Shown: one piece after another, positions 25,149 through 34,989 of the stretch
Layout of the letters: each line of letters opens with the position of its first letter
Position numbering within the stretch: position 1 is the first letter of the stretch
Assembly (NCBI GenBank): GCA_002494885.1
Contig: DACV01000006.1
Coordinates: 102,503 to 166,502, forward strand
DNA: 64,000 nt
Source: Methanobacterium sp. UBA44
GTDB lineage: Archaea; Methanobacteriota; Methanobacteria; Methanobacteriales; Methanobacteriaceae
Reading direction: 5' to 3'
The notes under the pieces: generated by a model
The model's database searches: none
Seen by the model: only the letters and a program-made list of their open reading frames with translations
Told to the model about the DNA's origin: nothing
Program-made: the position numbers and the translations under genes

Positions 25149-27308
25149 TTAAGCCATGAACTTTTCTATTACTCCGCTATATGATTTCTTAAGTGTATCC
25201 ACGTCTAAATTGATTAGATCGGTATTTACAATCAGTTTTTTACCTTTAACAGAGCCAATTAATGATGAAGGCGCATTTATTTGACTTAATACTTCTTCTG
25301 CATATCCATTTTTAACTGTTAAAATAAATCTTGCATTGGATTCTGAAAATAACACTTCAGTATCATTCAGTTTTTCATTGTCTCCAGGTATTTTGGAAGT
25401 GTCCAGAACTGCTCCAAATCCTCCAGAAATTGCCATTTCGGCTAATGCGACAGCTAACCCTCCGGATGAACAATCATGAACTGCAGTTATGGCGTTGTTC
25501 TTATCATTTCTTATAATGTCTAAAACTGAATTAACAGATTCTAATTCAGTATCCATATCTACTTTTGGAGGATTTCCCTGAGCAACTCCGTTAATTACCT
25601 TATGATATTCGGATCCATCAAGTTCTGGATAGGTATTTCCAATTAATATGATTTTATCTCCTTCATTTTTAAAATCAAGGGTTTTAATATCTTTAATATC
25701 CATTAATCCAGCAACACCAACAACTGGTGAAGGATTCACAGTTACGCCCTCTGTTTCGTTATAGAAACTCACGTTACCACTGATGACAGGGGTTTCAAAT
25801 GCATTTGCAACATCAGACATCCCTTTAACACATTCTTTAAATTGCCAGAAAACCTCTGGTCTTTCTGGATTTCCAAAGTTAAGGCAATCTACAATGCATA
25901 TGGGCTCAGCACCCATTGATACCACATTTCTTATGGCTTCTGCAACAGCTCCTGCCCCTCCATGATAGGGGTCAAGTTTTGTGAAGGTACTGTTACAATC
26001 TGATGTTAATGCAATGGCTTTTTCATCATCGATCTTTAAAACAGCAGCATCATCTCCTGGCTTTACTGCAGTTCTGATCTGTACTTCATGATCGTATTGT
26101 TTGTAGACCCATTTTTTACTGGCGATATTGGGTGATGATAGAAGTTTAAGCAGAGCATCTTCAACTTCAATTTCTTCCAGTTTAATATATTCTTCTTTAA
26201 CCTCTGGTTTTTTTGCTTTTCTTTCGATTATAGGAGGGTCTGAAAGAGTATCTGTCTTTAATTCAGATATTACTTTACCATCTTTTTTAATAACCAGATT
26301 TTCGGTATCTGTAACCTTTCCAATAACAGCAGCAGGGAGCTCGTATTTTTCAAATATATCTAAAAGGGCATCCACATCTTCTGGCTTAACTACAAAAACC
26401 ATTCTTTCCTGTGATTCAGAAAGCATTATTTCGTAGGGAGTCATTCCTCCTTCTCTTAGTGGTATTTTAGTAAGCTCAACTTCAGCTCCGTTTCCTCCTT
26501 TACCTGCCATTTCAGAAACGCAGCAGGTCAAACCTCCACCTCCAAGATCTTTAAGCCCTACTACATTTATTTTTTCTAAAGCTTCAAGTGTGGCTTCTAA
26601 AACCATTTTTTTAGTAAAAGGATCTCCTACCTGGACTGCAGGCCTATCTTCAAGTTCAGATTCTGTTGTCAATTCTTCTGAAGCAAATGTAACGCCATGA
26701 ATACCATCTCTTCCTGTCCTTCCACCCATAAGCACAAAAATATCACCTACATTAGGAGCAATACCTTTTACAATGTCTTTTTTATTTACAAGCCCTGCAC
26801 ATACGACATTTACAAGGGGATTAAATTTGAAATTTTCATCAAATTCGACTTCTCCACCGACTGTTGGAATTCCTACTCTGTTTCCATAATCTGAAATTCC
26901 TTTTACCACATACTCAAAAATATAACGGGATCTCTGATCCTCAAGAGGTCCAAATCTTAATGAATCAAGCAATGCTATTGGCATGGCACCCATAGATATT
27001 ATATCTCGGATTATGCCCCCAACACCAGTACCTGCACCTCCATATGGTTCAATGGCAGAAGGGTGATTGTGACTTTCCATTCCAATAACAAGTGCAAGTT
27101 CATCTGTAAGTTCTACAATACCTGCATCATCTCCAGGCCCTAAAATAACGTGAGAGCCCTCTGTGGGGAATAATTTTAAAATAGGGCGGCTGCTTTTGTA
27201 GGAACAGTGTTCCGAAAACATTATGTCCAGCATGCCGTATTCCAATGAATTAGGATCTCTTCTAAGTTCTTTTTTTACAAATTTACATTCTGAATCTGTT
27301 AGGGTCAT
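25149..27308 (-). CDS. purL: phosphoribosylformylglycinamidine synthase subunit II
   Basis: The large ATP-dependent subunit of FGAM synthase in purine synthesis, working with separate PurS and PurQ, which are not in this window. At 719 residues it matches the small archaeal/Gram-positive PurL. The start region EYGMLDIMFSEHCSYKSSRP is the classic PurL N-terminus. GPGDDAGIVE, GMESHNHPSAIEPYGGAGTGVGG, DLGGGGLTC and the repeat half GDDAAVL with YHGGAGAVAEA show the tandem AIRS-like halves. AVHDCSSGGLAVALAEM is conserved near the C-terminus. The upstream gap to ileS is 199 bases without a gene. Confidence 0.95.
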   Translation of the reverse strand: MTLTDSECKFVKKELRRDPNSLEYGMLDIMFSEHCSYKSSRPILKLFPTEGSHVILGPGDDAGIVELTDELALVIGMESHNHPSAIEPYGGAGTGVGGIIRDIISMGAMPIALLDSLRFGPLEDQRSRYIFEYVVKGISDYGNRVGIPTVGGEVEFDENFKFNPLVNVVCAGLVNKKDIVKGIAPNVGDIFVLMGGRTGRDGIHGVTFASEELTTESELEDRPAVQVGDPFTKKMVLEATLEALEKINVVGLKDLGGGGLTCCVSEMAGKGGNGAEVELTKIPLREGGMTPYEIMLSESQERMVFVVKPEDVDALLDIFEKYELPAAVIGKVTDTENLVIKKDGKVISELKTDTLSDPPIIERKAKKPEVKEEYIKLEEIEVEDALLKLLSSPNIASKKWVYKQYDHEVQIRTAVKPGDDAAVLKIDDEKAIALTSDCNSTFTKLDPYHGGAGAVAEAIRNVVSMGAEPICIVDCLNFGNPERPEVFWQFKECVKGMSDVANAFETPVISGNVSFYNETEGVTVNPSPVVGVAGLMDIKDIKTLDFKNEGDKIILIGNTYPELDGSEYHKVINGVAQGNPPKVDMDTELESVNSVLDIIRNDKNNAITAVHDCSSGGLAVALAEMAISGGFGAVLDTSKIPGDNEKLNDTEVLFSESNARFILTVKNGYAEEVLSQINAPSSLIGSVKGKKLIVNTDLINLDVDTLKKSYSGVIEKFMA

Positions 27309-27507
27309 TTTACCACACCATAATACTCCATTTAGTCTTTATCCAGTCTTTTTAATAATTATTTTAAGCTTTTTGTCTTCAATTCCCCATGAAACCTTTA
27401 AAAAAGGTTCTATCCAAATTTTGAAACCTGTCAAAATTCTTTAATTTTTAATGCAATCAAATTATAAATTTTAATGTGTCGAAGATTGTAAACACCACTA
27501 AATCTAT

Positions 27508-30500
27508 TTAACGGGCTTTTTCTAAAATCTTAATGGTTATTTTAAGATTTTCATCCTCAATTTTCCATTCTTTAGTATAATCTCCCTCTTGGGCTTCAAA
27601 TAACATTTTTTGGGCACGTACCTCATGGGAAACAAAGTCATGGAAAGGTTCAATTAACTGTTTGAAACCTTTATCACATTCAATAAATACCTGAATATTG
27701 GCCTCTACATCGAGATCTAAATCTTTTCGCATATCCTGGATTCTTCTTATAAGTTCTCTAGACATTGCTTCAGATAATATTTCTTCTGTGATTTCGGTAT
27801 TCAAAAATACATTGCCTGAATTGAAATCTGCACTCACCAGATTTTCTGGAAGTTCTGTTTCAAATATAATATCATCAGTTCCAAGTGCTATGTCTTTTTC
27901 GTCAATATTTACTTTATATGTTCCATTTTTGTCCAATTCCTCTTTTATCTGTGCACCATCTGTTTTAGATAGTTTTTGCATAACTTTGGGGGCATCTCCT
28001 CTAAGTTTTGGCCCAAGGGTTTTCAGATTAGGTTTGGCAATAATTTTAAGGTTTTCAAATTCATCTGTGGCTATTATTTCCTTTGTATTGGCCTGTTCCA
28101 TTACAACTGCACTCAGTGATTTAACAGCATTTAAAGTATCTTCATTCTCAGAAACCACTACAATCTCTTTTACAGGCCATCTAAGTTTATATCTGGCAAC
28201 ATCTCTTCCTCTTGCACATGCTTCAATAATATCTCTAACAATATCCATGTTTTTTTCTAAATTATTGTCAATTAAGTCTTCGTTGAACTCCCAGTCTTCC
28301 ATGTGCACACTTTCTGGAGCGTTTTCTTCAACGCCTTTTACAAGATTTTGATAGATTTCTTCTGTTACGTGGGGTGTAATAGGGGCCATTACCTTTGTTA
28401 AGAGCTTTAAAGTGTTATAAAGAGTATAGTAAGCTCCTAATTTATCAGGATCTTCCTTTTCAACCCATGTACGGCCTCTAATGAGTCGTATGTACCATCT
28501 GCTCAAATCTTCCAGTATGAAGTTGTTTATTGATCTTGTGGCTTTATGGAGATGTAATGAATCAAGAGCTTCTGCAACGTCTTTTGCAAGGGAATTAATT
28601 CTTGATGTAATCCATTTATCCTCATCCCTTAATTTTATGTCTTTTTCGGCGTATAAGGTTGGGTTGAAATTATCTATGGCCATATAGGTGGTTGAGAATA
28701 CATAGACATTCCATAGAATATTGAACATTTTGGCAACATTTTTTAATTCTTCCCAGGTAAATTTAAGGTCTTCCCATGGCTTATTTCCCCATAAAAGATA
28801 AAATCGAAGAATATCAGCACCGTATTGTTCAATTACTTCGTCAGGCTCAACAACGTTTCCAAGAGATTTACTCATCTTTCTACCCTCTTCATCAAGGGTA
28901 AAACCATGCATTAGAACTTTTTTGTAGGGTGACTGGTCAAGTGCGATTACTCCACATCCTAATTGTGAATAGAACCATCCTCTTGTTTGATCATGTCCTT
29001 CTGTTATAAAATCATAGGGGAACCATTCTTCAAACATTTCTTTTTCCTGCGGATAGTAGAGTGCAGCCCATCCTGCGACTCCTGAATCTATCCAAACGTC
29101 TAAAACGTCAGGAACACGTTTCATATTGCCTCCACACTCGCATTGAACTGTAATTTCATCAACGTAAGGTCTGTGTATAAAGTCACCTTCTAAGGTTCCC
29201 TGAATTGTACGTTCTTTTAGTTCTTCAATTGATCCTATAACATCTATTTTTTCACAGGATTCGCATTTCCATATTGGAATTGGAATTCCCCAATATCTTT
29301 GACGGGATATAGTCCAGTCTCTTGCATTTTCAACCCAATTACGGAAACGACTTTCACCGGCCCATTCTGGAATCCATTCAACATTATCCAGCTCATTCAG
29401 CATTTTATCTTTAATCTCTGTTACTTTAAGGAACCACTGCTGTGTTGCCAGATATATAATTGGAGTCTTACATCTCCAGCAAAAACCGTAACGGTGATCA
29501 ATTACACCTTCACGTAAGAGTAACCCATGTGCATCTAAATCAGCTATGATATAGGGATCAGCATCCTTTACAAATTCTCCCTCATATTTCCCTGCTTCTT
29601 TTTTGAATAATCCAGCTTCATTTACAGGGCAGAATATAGGAATGCCATATTTTTTACCTATTTCAAAGTCATCTGGACCGTGTCCCGGAGCGGTATGAAC
29701 GCATCCAGTACCTTCAGTTAAAGTTACGTGCTCTCCAGTTATTATTTTATGTTCAAATTCTTTTTGTACTGGAATTTCATCTACAAGGGGATGAAGATAT
29801 TCTAAACCTTCGAGATCCTTTCCCTTAACCACTTTAATTATTTCATAACCCTGATCTTCAAATAGAGAATTAACAAGTGCTTCTGCCATTATATAAACTT
29901 CATTACCTATCTTAATATAAGCGTAATCAAAATCAGGATGTACAGACACTGCCATATTCGCTGGAAGAGTCCATGGAGTTGTCGTCCATATCAAAATATA
30001 TTCATTACCTTCTTTCGATGATTTTAGAGGAAATTTCACATATATAGAAGGATCTTCTTTGTTTTCATAGTCTATTTCTGCAAGTGCAAGTGCAGTTTCG
30101 CATCTTGGGCACCAGGTTATAACACGAAGGTCATTTATAAGTAAATCCTTTTCATGGGCACGTTTTAATGTCCACCAGCATGATTCCATGTATTTGGTAT
30201 CAAATGTAATGTAAGGATTATCCCAGTCCATCCAGACGCCGAGCAATTTAAATTGTTCAGTCATCAGGTCTTTATTTTCAATTGCAAATTCTTTACATTT
30301 TTCAACAAAATTATCGATACCTATTTTAGTTTCAATTTCCTTTTTGCTTTTTAATCCCAGTAATCCTTCTACTTTATGTTCTATAGGAAGTCCATGAGTG
30401 TCCCATCCTGCCTGTCTTCTAAGATTGAAACCAGACATGCTTTTAAAACGTAAAAAAGTGTCCTTTATTATTTTGTTCCATGCAGTTCCCAGATGTATTC

Positions 30501-30660
30501 TTCCACTGCAATATGGAGGGCCATCTAAAAATGAATATCTGGGGCCATTTTCCCTTAATTTGTTTGTCTTTTGGTATATCTGGTTGTCATTCCAGTATTT
30601 CTGGATTTTTTTCTCGATAAGCGTTGTATCATAAGATCTTTGAGCCTCTTTTATTGGCAT
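27508..30660 (-). CDS. ileS: isoleucyl-tRNA synthetase
   Basis: A class I aminoacyl-tRNA synthetase of 1050 residues, the archaeal/eukaryotic-like form. The HIGH motif is HLGT at 56-59 in SGRIHLGTAWN, and KMSKS is intact in DEEGRKMSKSLGNVV. The editing domain shows TTTPWTLPANMAVSV and GTGCVHTAPGHGPDDF. CWRCKTPIIY and CESC plus CECGGN are zinc-site cysteines. The C-terminal anticodon-binding and accessory parts follow. GGAGAAT precedes ATG. The distance to metK upstream is 726 bases. Confidence 0.96.
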   Translation of the reverse strand: MPIKEAQRSYDTTLIEKKIQKYWNDNQIYQKTNKLRENGPRYSFLDGPPYCSGRIHLGTAWNKIIKDTFLRFKSMSGFNLRRQAGWDTHGLPIEHKVEGLLGLKSKKEIETKIGIDNFVEKCKEFAIENKDLMTEQFKLLGVWMDWDNPYITFDTKYMESCWWTLKRAHEKDLLINDLRVITWCPRCETALALAEIDYENKEDPSIYVKFPLKSSKEGNEYILIWTTTPWTLPANMAVSVHPDFDYAYIKIGNEVYIMAEALVNSLFEDQGYEIIKVVKGKDLEGLEYLHPLVDEIPVQKEFEHKIITGEHVTLTEGTGCVHTAPGHGPDDFEIGKKYGIPIFCPVNEAGLFKKEAGKYEGEFVKDADPYIIADLDAHGLLLREGVIDHRYGFCWRCKTPIIYLATQQWFLKVTEIKDKMLNELDNVEWIPEWAGESRFRNWVENARDWTISRQRYWGIPIPIWKCESCEKIDVIGSIEELKERTIQGTLEGDFIHRPYVDEITVQCECGGNMKRVPDVLDVWIDSGVAGWAALYYPQEKEMFEEWFPYDFITEGHDQTRGWFYSQLGCGVIALDQSPYKKVLMHGFTLDEEGRKMSKSLGNVVEPDEVIEQYGADILRFYLLWGNKPWEDLKFTWEELKNVAKMFNILWNVYVFSTTYMAIDNFNPTLYAEKDIKLRDEDKWITSRINSLAKDVAEALDSLHLHKATRSINNFILEDLSRWYIRLIRGRTWVEKEDPDKLGAYYTLYNTLKLLTKVMAPITPHVTEEIYQNLVKGVEENAPESVHMEDWEFNEDLIDNNLEKNMDIVRDIIEACARGRDVARYKLRWPVKEIVVVSENEDTLNAVKSLSAVVMEQANTKEIIATDEFENLKIIAKPNLKTLGPKLRGDAPKVMQKLSKTDGAQIKEELDKNGTYKVNIDEKDIALGTDDIIFETELPENLVSADFNSGNVFLNTEITEEILSEAMSRELIRRIQDMRKDLDLDVEANIQVFIECDKGFKQLIEPFHDFVSHEVRAQKMLFEAQEGDYTKEWKIEDENLKITIKILEKAR

Positions 30661-30917
30661 TTATTATTCTCCTTTAATTAATTTAAAAGATGGATATAAT
30701 TCTAATTGATAAACTTTTAGATTATTAATTTCCAACATTAATTTCTTTAATATTTATCCTTGAACTATATCTGCTCCGCAAATATTTAAAAGTTAACACA
30801 TAAATCACTGTTTAAATGTATTATTAATTTCTATAAAATAGAAAAGATTATATGGCTCTATATTATACTTAATAATGCATCCCCAATTACAATGATACTA
30901 TATTTTTTAATGATATC

Positions 30918-30929
30918 GTATCGCCTCCG
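30918..30929 (-). promoter_or_regulatory. orphan copy of leader/ribosome-site motif CGGAGGCGATAC
   Basis: The 12-base motif is identical to the ribosome-site region of the secreted transglutaminase-like gene (15252-15263), and both copies have ATGTAG upstream. On the minus strand an ATT codon lies 6 bases after the motif. It opens a 17-codon frame reading IKKYSIIVIGDALLSII, which looks like the head of a signal peptide and then stops. This may be the remnant of a related secreted-protein gene. Confidence 0.4.
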
Positions 30930-31215
30930 ATGGGGGTGCTACATCTACTATTTCTAACTTAAATTAATAATAATTGATTTAAAATCATTATAATCATTTT
31001 TTGCTTTACATTTTTTAATAGAAGACCTTAATTGATATTTAATAAAAATATAACTCTAAACTCCCTGTAAAAATTTAAATAGAATTCTAATATACCTTAA
31101 AGATTTAATTTTGCAAATTATTAGATATAGAAAAGCTTATTAATAAGTTTTGAAAAAGGATGAATTGCCACTCTCATTGGGAAGATTGAGATACTGGCCA
31201 TTAACTGAGTTATTA

Positions 31216-31239
31216 ACCTATGCCCATATGGGCATAGGT
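31216..31239. promoter_or_regulatory. perfect 24-base palindrome downstream of metK
   Basis: Arm ACCTATGCCCAT is followed directly by its reverse complement, with no loop. With a one-base bulge the pairing can extend a few bases into flanking AATAA/TTATT. It is 148 bases beyond the metK stop and 556 bases before ileS. Perfect symmetry without a spacer is more like a protein-binding operator than an RNA hairpin, but either is possible. Confidence 0.5.
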
Positions 31240-31386
31240 AATAATCTAATATTAAAACGTTTAATTTTAATTTTTTAAATTAATAAGTTAATGAATTCTA
31301 TTTCAACGTTTATATTATGCTTAATTTATAATCAAAATGAATAAAGAAGTCTAAAAAACGTAAAAATGTATTAAGAGCATTTAAAT

Positions 31387-32619
31387 TTAAAATGTCCTTA
31401 ATTTACCTTTAACAAGTAGGTCTGTAATGCTGTTTATATTATCCAGCCATGAATCAATGATTTCCTCTACATTTTTGTTTACAGCAACGATCTCATATCC
31501 TTTTTCTAGGATTAGCTGAGCACTTGCGGCTTTTGGATTATTTATTGGTTTTCCAATTTGGCTTAAAAGTATTATTTGGACTTCTTGAACTCCCTCTACG
31601 TTTTCAGCTATGTCATTTGCAATTTTAGTTGATATAAGATTATATATTTTACCTACATGATTTATAGGATTCTTTCCAGAAGTTGCTTCCATTGACATTG
31701 GCCTGTTTGGTGTTATTAAGCCATTAGCCCTGTTTCCACGACCAACAGAACCATCATCACCCATTTCAGCTGATGTCCCTGTTACAGTTAGATAATAGCC
31801 TTCTTCTGTTGCGCAGGAATGATTATCAGCTGTGTTAATGAACACTTCAACGTTTCTTTCTGTCTTATCCTGGGCTAAGTTACTTATTATTCCTTTAAGC
31901 TCATCTTTAAGGTCAACATAGGTATTACGGCCATCTATATATCTAGATACCATTGCAGATGCTACTGTAAGGGTAATTTTGTTATCATCCCTTAACCCCA
32001 TGACTTTAATGTCTTCTCCCACTGCCGGATACTTCTTTTTAAAATCTTTTGAGTTAAGAAGATTTTCTGTGGCTAACACTATATTTTCTGTTTCTGAAAA
32101 TGGAGCATAGCCTACTCCAAATGAGGTGTCATTGGATGAAGGAGTTCCTTCTCTTCTAAATACGTCTGTTAAATCTCCAGATCCGTGCCCTATCTTACAC
32201 TCTACTACAGTATCAGTTTCTACATCCAGATTTATGATATTTTCCTTTAAATATTCTTTTGCAGCAGTAATGGCAATTCTGTCCAGCCCCATTTTCTTTA
32301 TTTCCAGTTTCCCGTTTTTTTCTTCGTGAAGCTCGGAAATACCTCGACCAGTTAAAAGAATATCCATTGGTTTCATTATTTCTCCGCCGCCGAAAAGGGG
32401 ATTGGATTCTCCGGCTGTTATCTGCACTTCGTCAGTATTATGGTGCATTATCTCTCCAAACCTTTTAATGTAGGCATTGCATAAAGCTCTACTTACTGAT
32501 TCCGCAATTCCATCACTAATACTATCTGGATGGCCTATACCCTTTCTTTCAACTATTTCTATTTCTTTTTCCTCAATGGGTTTTTGAATGAGCTTTTCAA
32601 CAAAAATATTTTTCTTCAT
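31387..32619 (-). CDS. mat: archaeal S-adenosylmethionine synthetase
   Basis: Makes S-adenosylmethionine from methionine and ATP. It is the archaeal type (COG1812-like), clearly different from bacterial MetK and 410 residues long. Landmarks are ERKGIGHPDSISDGIAE, GESNPLFGGGEIMKP, CKIGHGSGDLTDVF, NTADNHSCATEEGYYLTVTGTSAEMGDDGSVGRGNR and GLITPNRPMSMEATSGKNPINHVGKIYN. GGAGGC precedes the ATG. SAM supplied here feeds cbiL, arsM and the radical SAM enzyme in this window. The 219-base gap upstream is an AT-rich divergent promoter region. Confidence 0.95.
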   Translation of the reverse strand: MKKNIFVEKLIQKPIEEKEIEIVERKGIGHPDSISDGIAESVSRALCNAYIKRFGEIMHHNTDEVQITAGESNPLFGGGEIMKPMDILLTGRGISELHEEKNGKLEIKKMGLDRIAITAAKEYLKENIINLDVETDTVVECKIGHGSGDLTDVFRREGTPSSNDTSFGVGYAPFSETENIVLATENLLNSKDFKKKYPAVGEDIKVMGLRDDNKITLTVASAMVSRYIDGRNTYVDLKDELKGIISNLAQDKTERNVEVFINTADNHSCATEEGYYLTVTGTSAEMGDDGSVGRGNRANGLITPNRPMSMEATSGKNPINHVGKIYNLISTKIANDIAENVEGVQEVQIILLSQIGKPINNPKAASAQLILEKGYEIVAVNKNVEEIIDSWLDNINSITDLLVKGKLRTF

Positions 32620-32838
32620 AAATAGCCTCCAATTTTAAATACTGGATAAGTCATAAAACGTTAGTTTAAATAAAACTATGATCCATTTGTTCTTATTTTT
32701 TTATATATTTAAACTTATTCTTACATATTATATAGAATTAAAATACAAGCAGTTGAAAAATTAAACCAGGATAAAAATAAAAAGTTATAAAGATCGAAGA
32801 ATTATCATTTAGATTTATTATACTTAGGGTGTGCTAAT

Positions 32839-33207
32839 ATGGAACTTATGGTCATGAATAAGACTAAAAACACAGAACTGGGAGAGAGCGAGCTTGCAGA
32901 TACTTTTTTTTCAAGATTAAGAGGAACTATGTTTAAAAAGAAACTTGAAAAAGGACTTATCTTAAAGCTTCCAGGTTCCAGGAGCAGAAGTGGCTCTGCA
33001 ATTCATATGTTCTTTGTGAGGTTTCCTCTGGACATCATTTTTGCAGATTCAGACAAAAAGGTGGTGGACATTGTTTCAATTAATCCATGGAAGACTTATA
33101 CTCCTAAAAAACCTGCAAAATATGTTATAGAAATGGAAAAAGGAACAATCAAAAATTCAAAAACAGAAATTGGGGATAAAATAAATTTTATATGTAAAAA
33201 TGCTTGA
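32839..33207 (+). CDS. DUF192 family protein
   Basis: A 122-residue protein of the DUF192 family (PF02643). TFFSRLRGTMFKKKLEKGLILKLPG, SAIHMFFVRFPLDIIFADSDKKVV and YVIEMEKGTI are the conserved blocks. No signal peptide is seen, whereas many bacterial members have one. Function is not established. It converges with the HEAT-repeat gene, with a single base between the stops. Confidence 0.85.
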   Translation: MELMVMNKTKNTELGESELADTFFSRLRGTMFKKKLEKGLILKLPGSRSRSGSAIHMFFVRFPLDIIFADSDKKVVDIVSINPWKTYTPKKPAKYVIEMEKGTIKNSKTEIGDKINFICKNA

Positions 33208-33208
33208 A

Positions 33209-33604
33209 TTACTTTCTTTCTTTCACAGAATTCAAGGCCATTTGAGCAACTTTTTTTACTACAGGATTATCATCCTGGGATGCTTTTTCAAGGGGTCCAA
33301 TTGCTCTTTTATCACCGGCTGCAGAAAGACCTATGGCGGCAGCATATCTTACACTCGCGTCTTCATCATTTAATTTGTTGATTAAAGGTTCAATAGTCCT
33401 TTCATCGCTGAAAACTGCAAGCGAAAGAGCAGCAGCCTCCCTAACGTGACAATCTTCATCATCAAGAGCATTAATTAATGGATCTATGGCCCTTGGATCA
33501 GCTAATTCTGCAAGAAGTACAGCAGCATCTTCTTTTTGTCTCCATGTCCCATTTTTTAGTTCTCCAATAAGATATTTAAAATTATGTTCAGGTGCTTTAA
33601 CCAT
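33209..33604 (-). CDS. HEAT-repeat (PBS lyase-type) protein
   Basis: A 131-residue protein made of about four HEAT/PBS-lyase repeats: EDAAVLLAELADPRAIDPLINAL, VREAAALSLAVFSDERTIEPL, VRYAAAIGLSAAGDKRAIGPL and VKKVAQMALNSV. Each unit is about 31 residues with the ADxRAIxPLxxAL pattern. These are protein-protein contact scaffolds, and no enzyme domain is attached. GGAGG precedes the ATG. It lies between the LigD-type phosphoesterase and DUF192; no functional link is evident. Confidence 0.85.
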   Translation of the reverse strand: MVKAPEHNFKYLIGELKNGTWRQKEDAAVLLAELADPRAIDPLINALDDEDCHVREAAALSLAVFSDERTIEPLINKLNDEDASVRYAAAIGLSAAGDKRAIGPLEKASQDDNPVVKKVAQMALNSVKERK

Positions 33605-33666
33605 AAACTACCTCCTTTTCTATAATATTTTTGTTTTAAGAACTTTAAATACTTATCAATTTTTTA

Positions 33667-34248
33667 CTATTTTTTAGTATCATCAACTTCTTCAATTGTA
33701 CAACCACATATGGCTGATTCTGGCCTATCAACAAGTATATCTTCGTCTGAATTTGCCATTTCATCCTTTTTCTTCAACAGAAGCCAAAACTTTCTCTTCC
33801 CTCGCCCTGTTTTAATAAGTGCATAACCACCTTTGAGTTTTTTCCCTTCAAGCCAGATATCGATATGTCCCTCTTCAACGGCCTTTTCTATGGGTACTTT
33901 TTCCTTTAAATTTTGATATGTACCATTATCCCAGACAATAACTGTACCAGCACCGTAATTTCCTTCGGGAATTATTCCTTCAAAGTTGATATAATCAATG
34001 GGGTGATCTTCAGTGTGAACAGCAAGCCTTTTTTGGCCTGGATCGGTTGAAGGCCCTTTGGGAATCGCCCATGACTTTAAAACGCCCCCTACTTCTAATC
34101 TAAAATCATAATGAAGTTTTCTTGCAGCATGTTTCTGTATCACAAATCTGGGATTTTTAGAAGTAGTTTTTTCGCTCGAAATAGGTTCAGGAGTTTTTTT
34201 AAAATCTCTTTTTTCTTTATATTTTTTTAGAGGATCTTTATCTTCCAT
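33667..34248 (-). CDS. stand-alone LigD-type 3'-phosphoesterase
   Basis: Homologous to the phosphoesterase (PE) domain of bacterial LigD, which trims 3'-phosphates and ribonucleotides at broken DNA ends. FVIQKHAARKLHYDFRLEVGGVLKSWAIPKGPS contains the key His and Asp, HTEDHPIDYINFEGIIPEGNYGAG continues the domain, and a WLEGKKLKGGYALIKT stretch ends it. It has 193 residues with no ligase or polymerase domain attached. The tail DRPESAICGCTIEEVDD holds a CGC. ATG at 34260 is in frame, but GGTGA sits before ATG 34248. No Ku or ligase gene is in the window. Confidence 0.85.
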   Translation of the reverse strand: MEDKDPLKKYKEKRDFKKTPEPISSEKTTSKNPRFVIQKHAARKLHYDFRLEVGGVLKSWAIPKGPSTDPGQKRLAVHTEDHPIDYINFEGIIPEGNYGAGTVIVWDNGTYQNLKEKVPIEKAVEEGHIDIWLEGKKLKGGYALIKTGRGKRKFWLLLKKKDEMANSDEDILVDRPESAICGCTIEEVDDTKK

Positions 34249-34296
34249 ATATTCACCCATAGGATTTTTATAGATAAATACGAAACATATTTAAAA

Positions 34297-34989
34297 TTAA
34301 AGCTTTTCTTGAAGTTTTGATGGATGTTCCACTATTTCTATGCCCTTAAAATTGTGTAATTTGCTGGTATTTTCAATGTCAATTTCTCTCATATGTATGG
34401 TAATTATTTTGCCTGCTGAAATTGCTGAAAAAGGGCAAGCCACTGCACATTCACCACAACCTTCACACTTTAGGAGATCTATTTCAATTCCAGGAGTTAT
34501 AGCATCACCTGGACATGATGCAGCAGCATCGCAGACATCACATTTCTGACATAAGTCCAGTTCAAGTTTTGAAGGTAATACGGTATCTACATCACCAGAT
34601 TCAAGATCTACTGGAACTATAAATGTTTTAATGCCTCCTTTACCTGATTGAGCAACAGCATTGGTTATGAGAGTGTCTGCAACTCCATTAACGATTTTAC
34701 CAATGGTATTTGAGGTGGTGGGAGATACAATAAAAAGATCATATTTTCCCAGTGAAAATCTTCCTGTTATGGGAAAACTGAACTTTTGATCTTTTTCTTT
34801 AACCAATTCGTTGTAATATCCGCCGGTTATTCTTTCCACTCTTTCATAAAGACCATACATTTTTAGAACTTCTTCGCCAGCTGCAGAAAGTAAAACAGTG
34901 ACATCATGTTTGGTCATTAATTTTTCCAGTAATTCTACACTGTCTAAAAGTAAGTGTCCAGCACCTGTAATTCCAAAACCTATTTTCAT
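34297..34989 (-). CDS. flavoprotein with two 4Fe-4S clusters (DmrX / archaeoflavoprotein type)
   Basis: A flavin-binding protein of the HFCD/dihydromethanopterin reductase-like family with a C-terminal ferredoxin domain, 230 residues. GITGAGHLLLDSVELLEKL and the SPTTSNTIGKIVNGVADTLITNAVAQSGKGG segment form the FMN site. CQKCDVCDAAASCP and CEGCGECAVACP bind two 4Fe-4S clusters. DmrX and AfpA pass electrons to pterins or related acceptors; the present gene could be either, and the acceptor is unproven. It is followed by the LigD-type gene on the same strand after 36 bases, so they may share a transcript. Confidence 0.82.
   Translation of the reverse strand: MKIGFGITGAGHLLLDSVELLEKLMTKHDVTVLLSAAGEEVLKMYGLYERVERITGGYYNELVKEKDQKFSFPITGRFSLGKYDLFIVSPTTSNTIGKIVNGVADTLITNAVAQSGKGGIKTFIVPVDLESGDVDTVLPSKLELDLCQKCDVCDAAASCPGDAITPGIEIDLLKCEGCGECAVACPFSAISAGKIITIHMREIDIENTSKLHNFKGIEIVEHPSKLQEKL

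Larger units (their letters stand above)
30661..31386. other. long intergenic region between ileS and metK
   Basis: No complete gene is seen in this 726-base AT-rich gap. It holds two notable items listed separately: a copy of the CGGAGGCGATAC leader motif on the minus strand at 30918-30929, and a perfect 24-base palindrome at 31216-31239. The rest carries TATA-like sequences for ileS and low-complexity AT stretches. Confidence 0.6.

Noticed and set aside
30661..31386. T-box or other riboswitch before ileS or metK
   Set aside because: No T-box elements (not expected in archaea) and no SAM-riboswitch core seen; only the palindrome and the orphan leader motif stand out.
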